A DNA stretch of 64,000 nt from Pachyseris speciosa (taxonomy: Eukaryota > Cnidaria > Anthozoa > Scleractinia > Pachyseridae), in contig JAEMWC010000081.1 of NCBI GenBank assembly GCA_016490735.1, positions 427,501-491,500 of the forward strand. Direction: 5' to 3'. The notes under the pieces were generated by a model. It did not search any database, was not told the origin of the DNA, and was given only the letters and a program-made list of their open reading frames with translations. A program made the translations under genes and the position numbers. Within the stretch, counting starts at the first letter, position 1; the number at the start of each line of letters is the position of its first letter. Below are positions 11,298-21,389 of this stretch, in pieces.

Positions 11298-11756
11298 GGA
11301 GTTTCACATGTAGAATGTATTTCCATAAACCGTAGGTTGAAACTAAAAGATAAACGAACTAAAAGTTACAACATGAATAAAAAGAATTGCACCAGCTGCC
11401 AACGAAATACAGCTAACAAGAAACGACGATAAAGACTATACTTACATTGTTACGGCTACTAAAAAACTGCGAAATAAACTGCCTTAGGCGAGATCCTCAC
11501 TGCGGGAAACTAAAATAAGAAACTTGCGCGTAGCGTGACTGCCAAGAAATGACTGTAAACCAAAAAGCAAGAAAACTAAGGCTTATAAGGCAAACACTGT
11601 AATTACATGCACAAAACGACGAGACTAAAAAAAAAGGTGTAAATTGTGATGAACTGTAGAAAAAAGTCGGAACGAAGGTGTGACACACAAAACAATAAAA
11701 CACTAACGAGCAGGCTACAGACTAGAAAACAAATTAGCGCCTAGGGATCTTACATA
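11298..11756. other. Non-coding spacer
   Basis: A-rich DNA with many stops in all frames. Nothing recognisable. Confidence 0.4.
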
Positions 11757-13172
11757 TACCTATTCAAACATATGGTGATGGCAACTGCCTGTACAGAGCA
11801 ACGTCAAGAATACTGAGTGGCGATGAAAACATGCATGTGGAGTTCGGACATTTATTGAGCTATGTATCAATAAATCGCAGTATTTAAGTGATGCCTTTCT
11901 GAAACAGTTAACTGGATTAGATAACTGTATCGATAAGCTCTTTAAAAGCAGCTTTGATACTTTGTCAGTTGCTAAGAACAAGGATAAAGAACAACGTTAT
12001 CGTGAGTCTTTTGAAGCTGGCATTCTAAACACCATCAAACCATGCGAATTTTCAAATATGTGGCATATATTTGCACTGTGCAATGTAATTGGATGCTCTA
12101 TAAAGTCAGTCTATCATGGTGTCATTGGCTCCCTTATTGACTGCAGTTATATGAACATCTGCATCCAGCCCATTAATAAGCGATGTTCATCAACAGCCAT
12201 CGTCATGTGGACAAACACTATTCTTACAGACCTGCGAGGGTGGTTTCCTAATCACTTTGTCCCTCTAATACCTGAAGCCTTAGTTGTCTTACTTGGAAAG
12301 TCAGCAAGGACCTATGCTCAAGTAGCATCAGACGCCAAGAAAAAGGAAACATCACCAAGCACAAAAAGAACAGCAACAGATTCTAACACACACTAGAGAA
12401 AAAAAAAGTCTGTTCCAAGTCCAGCTAATGTCCGGAAAGAGAACTCAAGTAACAAGAGAAAAGAAATTCCAGTTACCAAAAGCAATGTGCAGAAGAAGAC
12501 CAAATACCAGGGATCTTTCCAATATAAAACTAGCTTCGATCCCTCTTGGACTGACCAATGGTCGCGTATTGTATCGTGTCTCGAGTCGAAACACAGTTTC
12601 TATTGCACTGTATGCAAAAGGACAGTGTCCTGCAGTAAGCAAGGTGTTCGTGATGTAAAAGTTCACATGGAAACAAACGTGCAACAAAATAACGCAAAGG
12701 GAATGAAGAACCAGTCTACTTTATTCCAAGTATGCGCATCAACTCAAAATAAGCAGGATAAGGTACGTAAAAGTGTTTATTTGTTCAAAATATTTTAACA
12801 AGTTACTGTTGATCACCTTTCACCGTTGTTATGATTGACGAAGCTCACAAAACTGGTAACTAGCATGTAAATAATTGTACGAGTGAGAAGGAAAAAAACA
12901 AAAACAAATCATAACCGGTACTGTGGCAAAGAATATTTATGTTCGCAATTTAATATACATTTAACTTTTAATTTTTTTTTCATTTAGGTCACCTCAGCAG
13001 AAGTTAAGATGGCTGCAGCAATAGTCGACAACAACATCCCATTTGCTGCAGCTGACACTTTTAGTCCCTTATTCAAAGACATGTTTCCTGACTCTGAAAT
13101 CGCCAAGTCCTTTGCCTCAGCAAGAACAAAAACAACGAGTATTGTTAATGGAGCTTTAAAACCATACTTCAG
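11757..13172 (+). pseudogene. OTU-like (vertnin-type) plus BED-like zinc finger gene fragment
   Basis: The first exon reads YGDGNCLYRATSRILSGDE, the OTU protease-like signature with D and C (about 11778-11830), as in the vertnin OTU-like domain. After a one-base deletion near 11846 the frame continues (KSQYLSDAFLKQL, EFSNMWHIFALCNVIGCS, CIQPINKR) to a TAG at 12394-12396. In the same frame it goes on through a basic linker to FDPSWTDQWSRIVSC and FYCTVCKRTVSCSKQGVRDVKVH, a CxxC...H BED-like finger. Exon 1 ends at 12762 (donor GTACGT). Exon 2 (12988-13172) joins in phase and reads VTSAEVKMAAAIVDNN and FKDMFPDSEIAKSFASART before donor GTATAT. The RNase-H part expected of a hAT protein is absent. 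Two lesions make it a pseudogene. Confidence 0.6.
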
Positions 13173-13416
13173 GTATATGTTCATTTGGCAGCATGCTTAT
13201 ATCAGAACAGAAATTGAGTGAACAAAACGGAATTTAGAGCATTTAGAACAAAATGAAACAGAAATCGGCGAAACAGAACACAAATAGACGATGTCTCAAT
13301 TTCTATTGTTTTTCCCACGAACCGAGTGGAACCTGAGTAAGAGCCAGTTGAACATTATAATGTATGATAATGTATAAAACCCATTCCCGCTCAAAGAAAT
13401 TTATTCCACTTTCAAC

Positions 13417-16400
13417 ATGGCTGCGTGAAGGGAAGACCTTCCATCCAGGTGCCTTTCTTTACTTGAAGAGGTCAAAGACCTCATCGAGACACATAACAGC
13501 GAGCAAAGTGGCTCACAGAACTCCAGTGAATCAGCACAAAGAGTTAGTCTTCCATCATCTTCCTTGCCACAGACACAGACGAGTAACCAACAGTGAGTGA
13601 TGCAAAATTTTCGTAGTCTTTTTGCACCATATGTCGCCGGCACTTCTTCTTGCAGGCCCCCGCCGGCGAAGAAGCCATGGGGCTATTTTCAAGTTAAAGA
13701 AACGTGGATGGATGACTTTTTTTGTCTTGCATCCACATCTGCAAAATGCGTTCCTCGACGTCCCGAGAAAATAGCTTAACAAAACGCCGGGCTGGGGCGA
13801 AGAAAGGTTGTTTTTTCAAGCAAAAGATCTTTTGTCGATGTAAAGGAAAAACTGGAGAGTGTTTACCCCAAATTAAAAAATTGGTGGCGGTTTTGAATTG
13901 CTGAGGATGAGCTCTCCAAGTGCAAAGCTTGCTCTAATCAATCCTCCGGCTGGAGGATATTCTGTGCCTTTCCTGCGGTATGCTGCGGGACTTATCCAGG
14001 CACTGGCCTACATTAGGCCACTCCAAATGGACCTCGACATGTCAGCGGGTGAAAGTGCTGAGGAGCCTGAGCAGGTATGTGTTTCCAATTGCTGCAACTA
14101 CTAAGAATAATAATTTAATTGTAAAACTTCAGGTAGCTTTTAGCCATTTAATGAGCAATTAGCTAGTACATTTAAATGGAAGTAGTATCAAGACACCCAG
14201 ACACAAATATAATTTTGTTGTTGATTGTCAAGCTTTGCAGCCTGGAAAAAAAAACTTTACAACAACCTGTACCTATTTCTATGGAAATCATATTTGGGAT
14301 ATCATAGTCTGCATTGTTGGTTTTGTATATGAGCAAGTAGGTGAGAGTATAGATAGAATGAGATATAGATAGAATGAGATACATCTGGGTATTGTCCTCA
14401 CCCTTGAGGCTCACTTTACGATGAGGCACCTGACAACACACTTTCCAGTTTTACTAGGGGGGGGGGGGGGGGTATATTTTTTTGGTTTTTGGAAGTAAAC
14501 AGACTTATGTTAACAACTGCTTGTTTTCAAGGTCCGAGACAAATTACCTACAGTGACTGTAAAGTGCCTGGAATGCCAGGAAGATGTTTCAATGGCAAAA
14601 TTCCGGCAGCATAAAGCACATTGCAAAATGAAGTGGTAAGTTCACTTTGGTCTTTAAACTTAGCTTTTGTTTCTTATTTGAAGCTTCCTCTATACCATGA
14701 ATAGTTTTCTCTATGTTCATTTGGCAGTATGCACTATTTGGTACATAACAACTTACCTTAGTATTCTTTGCTGTATTACCCAGTATTTTTTATTACTTAA
14801 TTTCCTTCCAGAATGGATCTAATTATAATTTTTGTTTGTCACTAGCCCATCTTCAAGTGTCCTTGACCTAGATAACCAGGATACTAAAGAAGTTGAAACA
14901 TCTCTCTCCATGTTGTCCCAGATCTTCTCTGATAAACCAAAAGAGGTGATTGAAGAGGCAGTGAGGAGGGCAGAGGGCAAATGGAAATGTTGGTTTGGCT
15001 GCACAAGAGATTCTGGAAGGTGAATAATACCATTCAGTACAAACCCATGTATAAGGACCTAAAAAGTTAAGAACTTGTTAGGCTAAAATACTCATTTCAA
15101 ACCCCCTTTCCATAAGAACCTATTTAGCTTAAAATTATCAGTAGGTTCTTAACAAAAATGAAGGCAGATGAAAATAGAAAAAAAAATGGTCTAGGCTTCA
15201 GTCAGTAAGAATCAAAGAATGGACACTAAAATGAAATTGAAACTGGTTATCATCTAAACTGTATTCTAGATAATTATTTAACACAGCACTATTACATATC
15301 ACATATGCTCTGTAGTAGTTATCTGTGCTGATCGCTAGTTCCCCTATGAAATTAAGACCTAAGTTGCCTAAAATCCCACTAAATACCATTTCTATAACAA
15401 ACTATTTAGGCTAAGTTAAAAAATATAGGTTCTGATATGTGGGTTTTTACTGTGGTACAGTCCATATCACCCAGAGGGGGTATACAGTAGAAGTGTTAGT
15501 CATTTCCTCAGTTTTTTTGTCCAAGGTCTTCCTAACGATTTGTTCCTAATACATTGCATATGTCTTGTTGTAAATGTAGAGAAGGATATGTCCTCTGACT
15601 CTTCTGGCCCAAGTACTAGCTCCTTGCATTCTTCTTGTTTTGTACCAGAAACATCAGGTAATTTGAACCCATTATCATGTTATTCATTTCAGGTTACTAG
15701 GGCATGTTTTTGAGTCTGTTTATTTCCTAGGTTGCTTTTTTGTTTGTTTTTTTGTCCCCCCCCTCCCGCCCCCCCACCCCACCCCCCTCTTCGACGGTAA
15801 GCACCCTCACAGGGTATGCCATAAAATGATATGTGCCCCAGTTGATTGATTGAATTATTACTATCCCAACCCATGGGAGAAGGTTGGCCACACCACCAGG
15901 GTCTATGTACCCTACAGTACAGCAGTGTGGGTTCTTCTTACGTCCTTAAAGATGGGTGTAAGTGTAAATTTATGTTTACTAAACTAAGATTAGCAATAAC
16001 GTTATTACAATTTAAGGGCAATCACGTCCCTTTACCACATAAGTACGAATAATTATTAGGTTAAGATGTATTTTTACATTGATGTAGTAGCTGATGAATT
16101 TTCCCGTGGATAAATAAAGATGAAGTGAACTTACATGAGTAATGTCTTCAATGATATGCTCTTTACGTACTATTTCTTGTCAATTAGACAACCTGTACAT
16201 TTTCATCTTATCACATAAGGGTGCAATTCTGTATTAAGTTCTTTTTTTTTTTGCTAGGAAATATCCTTTTTTTGCATCTACTTAATCAAAGTTATAGGCA
16301 TAACAACACTGAAGATCTTTTGTTGTACAGCTTTTTATTTTCACCCGTATACTGTACATTGTATTTTGACAGATGCCAGTAACCTGATCCACATTGGAAT

Positions 16401-16584
16401 TGACACTATATCAGACTCAGAGTTATTAGAAAGTCCATTCGACATGGCTAGCACACCACCAGCAGCCAAGGTCTTCTCAACTCTGGAAGAATTAATGCAG
16501 CCCGTGCAAAAATACGTCCTGCCTGGGCCAGCCTTGGCCGGCCTGGGCCAGCCCAGGCCTGCCCTGGCCAGCCTGGTCCAGTAA
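13417..16584 (+). pseudogene. Multi-exon CUE-domain gene copy, 3' end missing
   Basis: Exon 1 starts at ATG 13417 but meets TGA at codon 4. Its frame then reads LLEEVKDLIETHNSEQ, crosses TGA 13594 and reads FRSLFAPYVAGTSS and GYFQVKETWMDDFFCLAS. It crosses TAA at about 13777, then a frameshift near 13895 leads to SSPSAKLALINPPAGGY before a donor after 14074. Exon 2 (14532-14635) has the zinc-binding-like VKCLECQEDVSMAKFRQHKAHC. Exon 3 (14846-15019) has VETSLSMLSQIFSDKPKEV, a CUE domain pattern, with one indel. Exon 4 (15580-15657) and exon 5 (from 16373) join in phase. I recall this architecture from cnidarian genes annotated as G2E3-like with a C-terminal HECT domain. Here no HECT sequence follows; the frame enters GGCC repeats. 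Introns are retained, so it is not a processed copy. Confidence 0.6.
14457..14472. repeat. Poly(G) run of 16
   Basis: Uninterrupted G tract inside intron 1 of the CUE gene copy. Similar tracts occur at about 10340, 10545, 49748 and 62597, and a C tract at 63476. Confidence 0.9.
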
Positions 16585-16775
16585 ATGGATGAAACAATGC
16601 TTGGCCCAGCCTGGCCCAGCCTGGCCCAGCCAGGCCTTGGATGGCCAAGGCCGGCCCAGGCCAGTCAAACTTGGGTTTATGGAGAATTCTGCTGGCCTGG
16701 GCCGGCCCTGCCTTTACTTGGCCAGCCGATATTACAGTGTACTTGTTCAGAAAGCTTTTACTGGCCTCAGCTGGC
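16515..16775. repeat. GGCC/CCTGGGCCAGCC-rich low-complexity block
   Basis: Repeats of CTGGCCCAGC, TTGGCCGGCC and related words make a self-complementary GC island inside AT-rich DNA. It begins inside the last exon of the CUE gene copy at about 16520, so it replaces or interrupts that coding region. Frames across it encode GPALAGLGQP-like peptides only because of the repeat. Confidence 0.8.
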
Positions 16776-16799
16776 CCTGATGAGCTTAAGTCAGTATAT

Positions 16800-18475
16800 G
16801 CTGGACTTTTAACTAAGGGGGAAGCCTGTTCCAGGTGTTCAGATTGTGGCGAGCAGCAAAGGTTATTGCAATAATGAAAGATGTTGCAGTGTGTAGGAAA
16901 GACGAGGACAGACTGGGGAGAGGGGTCTCATGCAGTTCTTCACAATTTTTTATCATTATTTAGTAAGTAGGAAGATATTGGTTGTTTACCATTTAGAAAA
17001 AAACCCGGAAATTTTGGTTGGAATGTAAATGGAAAGCCTATTTTGGTCTTCCCAAACTGAAAATTTCTGGGGAAAATGGAATTTCTTGAAAGGTAGTCAA
17101 AAATTCCTAAACGGAAATGTGAGTTCCATTTGCTCATTTCTACCATTTCCAGGCCTTTCAGCTTGGATTGCTTTGTAAACCTGACCGTTGGGAATGTTTG
17201 TGTAAATGGAAGACGCACACCTCAGGGAGATTTTCATTTTGGTGTTTGATGCGTTTACTGCAACAGTCGACAAACTGGCCTTCCCATGTTAAATGTGGTA
17301 AAGAACTATTTTCTACATGGTGTGTTTTCCTCGTTTGTGTCTATCAGGTAAATGCTAATATTCTGTGAGCAAAGAATTTCCAACAGTAAAAGCATGCACA
17401 TAATTATGCCTTGTGTGTAAACATCTGCTGGAGAAGCATTTGACAGCTGAATTTAACCTCACGTTTCCATTCCAATGTGCTAACTACATACATGTTATGC
17501 TTTATTTGTTCAGACTGAAATTTGTTCGATCTACTTAACCATGTCTTCATAAAACGTTGACAGGGTGCCTAAATTGTTTGTTTCCCTTTCAGGCAAGGAT
17601 GGTAGAAAAATAGATAAGTTTACTTAGAATTAGGCGAGCCACTAGGGATACAAAAAATAAATATAACTTACTGCACTGTTTGAAAGATTCCAAGTCATAA
17701 AAGAATGTTGAGGACGGTCGTTTAAAATAATTTAGGGAAAAGAAATAAACTGGTTTTGTAGATATTTAAGCATTTATTTGCACTGTAACCTTTTTGTTCA
17801 GCTCACATAAAACACTCACTAAATGTTCGTAGCGCTTCCAGCAAACAATTCATCCACTGCTTCCACTGGCAAACAAGAAACTTACACAGTTTGTTGGCTG
17901 ATCCTGTTGTAAATGGTAACTCCTTGAAAAGTTCCTCTATACACCGTTTTGCTTCCAAAGACGCAAGTTTGATGAAGTGACAGAGTGAAGTTAAGAAGCA
18001 ACAAGTGAAGTGATTTTTGCTCATTTTCGGATTTGATTGTTGCAGTAGTTTTTCTTTCACCTAGACCACTTTAAGTTGATAAAACCACACAAAAATGTTT
18101 CCTTTTATCTCTGAGTACTTATATAAGCCATGTGTTTCTTCAGGGAACCTCTTGTTTTCCCAATTAATCCATCGCAAGATCGCCTTGAACTTCCCTCGAA
18201 CACTTCAGTCCGCCATATTGAATTTGAAAAAGCTAGTTCCCAGGAAGGCCGTGAGACCATTGACGCATGTGCAACTCGACTTGAACGTCACATGCCGTGT
18301 GTAAACAATGCGAAAGTGAACAGGGCTGAAAAACGCCTGCGCATGTGCATTGACCTGCGGCAAAAAACGCAGGCTCAGGTGCGAGCTTATTCAAAATGAC
18401 TCCCATTTCGCGGGAAGTAAACGGAAGGCATTTAAATTGAAAAAATAAGACCACACAAAAAAAGAATTTTTCTAA
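16800..18475. other. Long non-coding stretch
   Basis: No gene recognised. An 85-codon minus-strand frame at 17803-18060 and an 89-codon plus frame at 18130-18399 have no supporting motifs. The region directly upstream of the three-exon gene (18100-18470) could include its promoter, but no TATA or initiator was distinctive. Confidence 0.4.
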
Positions 18476-18729
18476 CAATCTAGTCGGTGTAGAAACTGTG
18501 GAAAAATTGTTTTCGCGTCGCAAACGGCCTTTCGTGTGAGTTTTTTTGGTAAAGTTGCGAACTCGACTGAAAGAAAATTATCGCCAATGCTTACTTCACT
18601 AGCAATCTAGTCGGTGTAGAAACTGTGGAAAAATTGTTTTCGCGTCGCAAACGGCCTTTCATGTGAGTTTTTTGGGTAAAGTTGCGAACTCGACTGAAAG
18701 AAAATTATCGCCAATGCTTACTTCACTAT
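18476..18729 (+). repeat. 127-bp tandem duplication over a gene start
   Basis: CAATCTAGTCGGTGTAGAAA begins at 18476 and again at 18603. The two 127-bp copies differ at only about three positions. Each contains ATGCTTACTTCACTA. In the downstream copy this ATG (18714) opens the three-exon gene. In the upstream copy (18587) it is followed by a stop after six codons. Confidence 0.92.
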
Positions 18730-19596
18730 GTTGGCTTTTTCTGGGCATTTTGCCGTCCGTGTTTGGATGTTGGTTCGCTGGTAAAACCAGGAATAACAAA
18801 GAGGTTTGTTACGGCGAATTTAAGCCACTACCACCAAGGTTAGCGAGAGCGGCCAATGTGTCGGAACATGCATTAGTTTGCCTAAGACATCGTCGAGTGA
18901 TTGAGAGGCAGAACAGGCGTTGCTCTTCACCATTTGAAGGGAAACATTCGAAGAAACTGACAGAAATTCCAGGAAGTCTTTATGAAATAATCGATGACTA
19001 CGGAAAACAAAACGAAAATTGTCGACCAGGGAGCAAGTGGTGCCACACCTGTAAAGTAAAGCTCTACAAAAATGCCGAAGGAGAAAGTGCTATGGCAATT
19101 AAGAAACGAAGGAGGGTAAATATTATTTCGCACTTCCCTAATAATTGTGTATTGTTTCATCAAGTCAGTTACAAGTACCCATGTTCTAAATACAGACATC
19201 TTTTATGTTGCATTCGTTGTAGAAAACGGATATGATGACCAGTTCAACAGACAAAGAAAGAGACTTTTACGAGCTTTACAAACAGCAGGCTAAAAGATGT
19301 CACACCCTAGCAACAGATCTGGATACTGTGAAACAGCAGCTCACAGAGATGAAAGGTTTTATAAATTTACTAGGCCTAGCTGCTATTAAATTTAAAATTT
19401 ATTTAACATTGCCCCCAGAATTTTGTATTTGAAAAATTTGATTCACTTTATTTCAGAATCAACAATTGAAAAAAAGTTGGAAGATTTCCAAAAGGCCCTG
19501 TACAGGCACCAAGTCACCACCCCTGACATCAAGATTTACAGTCCAGATTCCATGCAACGAGACACGGCTACTTTTTTGGAAGTGCCTACGCCTTAG
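18714..19596 (+). CDS. Three-exon gene of unknown function (224 aa), intact by reading
   Basis: Exon 1 is 18714-19115 (donor GTAAAT), exon 2 is 19223-19355 (acceptor TTGTAG, donor GTTTTA), exon 3 is 19457-19596 (acceptor TTTCAG, stop TAG). Phases join cleanly with no lesion. Exon 1 starts MLTSLCWLFLGILPSVFGCW, then carries spaced cysteines (VCYGEFKPLPPRLARAA, ALVCLRHRR, RRCSSPF, KWCHTCKVKL), suggesting a zinc-binding domain. Exon 2 (DFYELYKQQAKRCHTLATDL) and exon 3 are helical, probably coiled coil. AATAAA at about 19823 can serve polyadenylation. I do not recognise the family. Its 3' flank contains a repeat shared with 60-61.5 kb, so it may belong to a repeat family rather than be single copy. 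The hydrophobic start could be a signal peptide or a buried helix. Confidence 0.55.
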
Positions 19597-19839
19597 GGGT
19601 TATCCTGCTAAGTTTTTACTACCCATTTTCAGGGAGATTAGCTATAGGAACAGGAAGAAATGGTTTTCTAAGCCTGTAAGAGTACTTACGCATAGACGTG
19701 TGGTGTTCAAAATGCCTTTAATTGCAGTCATATTGGAATCAAGAAAGTTATTCTTAACCATTTACTTAACCTTAGTACTATCGTTAGTTATAAAGCTACC
19801 AATACGTTAGTACATCTATGTAAATAAACAATTTTTGGG

Positions 19840-20095
19840 GGTCACGATTTAATGTCCCAAAATTAACTATTGCACATTTTGTGACCTAGGATTTACGTTG
19901 TATCCTGTGCGTATTTGTTTGTGGGTGTTTTTTGTTGTTCACACCCTACTTTGAACGTGCTTTATACTGTAAACGTTTAATATAAAAGTAGTTCAATTTG
20001 CAATCTTGTCAAATCCCTGATGATCGGACAAAACCGGTTGGATAATAAACATAGTTGACAAGATCTGTTGCTGTGTGCCGCTCACTAGTTTTTGT
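19840..20095 (+). repeat. Repeat R, copy 1
   Basis: Shares with the reverse complement of about 60070-60430 the blocks CACGATTTAA, AGGATTTAC...ATCCTGTGC, GTTCACACCCTAC and GTTGACAAGATCTGTT. It also contains CCCTGATGATCGGACAAAACCGGTTGG, noted because CTGATGA plus a small stem resembles a hammerhead start, but the GAAA element is missing. Confidence 0.6.
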
Positions 20096-20099
20096 TAAA

Positions 20100-21389
20100 A
20101 AATTTAAAAAAAATTAAAAAAAAAATTCAGAAAATTGTCCGAACCGGAAGACTTGAAACGTCATACCACTGCCATGCTTAAGTTAAATTTAGTTCTCAAA
20201 TTTTAATAGTTTGGCACAACCATAGCGCAACCTTTAGAACAGGCCTTAGATAGCTGTAATCAACGCTGAATTAGTAAACTCACTTTACATATACTGTGAA
20301 ACGTAGGCTGCTCGGATGTAGTGAACATCATAACATGCTTTTACGCTTCGTCTTTTCAACTTGGGCCAGTTCGTTGATAATTATAAGACACAGTAACTGT
20401 GAACAGTTACCACAACCAGTTGCCATTTTCATCTCGAGAAAGACTTGTTTCGAATTTCGCTCACTTTGCCTTGCTGTTTGCTTTTGTTACCATGAAAATA
20501 CTTTTATCACAAAGCTTAGATAAACATTAAATAAGCAAAGTGCTCTTCGGTTTTCAACTGCATGACAATGTGAATGAGCTCAAAAACGTCTTTTTTGTTT
20601 GCCTTAGAATAAGTGCTTTTACTTTATGTTAACATTGCCGGAAAAAGGGCAACAGCCATCACATCTGCTGATGTTGTGGTAATTAACAAACTTCATCGAC
20701 TGAAATATGATACCTCTGGTTGCTTAGCACAACATCAATCTGCCCTCAATAAAATATTTTCTACGGCTTTATGCGAGAATTCCGTTCAATAAATCAAGGC
20801 CACTGTTGAAGTACTCAACAAGAATTGTATTTGTCTTTCAATGAAAATAAATGTGTTTATATTTTTAGAAAAGCCTTTCATCTCGTGAAAACGTGGTTTA
20901 TCTCTCTCCAGATCTGTTGTTTGTTAAACGTCATCAATTAAAGCAATCAAATTTCATTCTCAGTCGAACAGTTTTGGGTAATGGTCAGTATCGGTGTATC
21001 CAGTCAAATGTTGTTCTTATTTTTGGGTCATGGTCGGAATGTTGCATGTTACCTAGCTAGCTAGCTAGCTCACTTTTTACAGCAGAGTCGATAGCAATAG
21101 TGTGGGATATCACAGGTATTCCACACAAAAACGAGCATAATTTTTGCACTTTTTCCAAAAGTAGCACTGCTAGCATAATCGGCATATTTTTAGTTTTTTT
21201 GAAGGGAACATTACCAGAGTCATGACTTGCTTGGTCTCTAAGATTGATTAGTTCTGTCCATGGTTCAGTCTATTTTCATTCGTCTGGGGGAGGGGAAAAA
21301 GGTTACCGCAATACTGCATCCTTGGTCGTGTAGAGAACTGGGCACACAGGAAGTAAAGATTGTGTTGGTCCCAGTTACCACTTTCACAG
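20100..21389. other. Non-coding stretch
   Basis: No gene seen. A CTAG tetranucleotide run lies at about 21053-21069. Confidence 0.4.

Noticed and set aside
16366..16874. GPALAGLGQP-type ORFs as collagen-like proteins
   Set aside because: Produced in several frames and both strands by the GGCC repeat.
20018..20045. Hammerhead at CTGATGATCGG...CCGGTTGG in repeat R
   Set aside because: A stem is possible after CTGATGA, but the obligatory GAAA is absent and no cleavage context follows.
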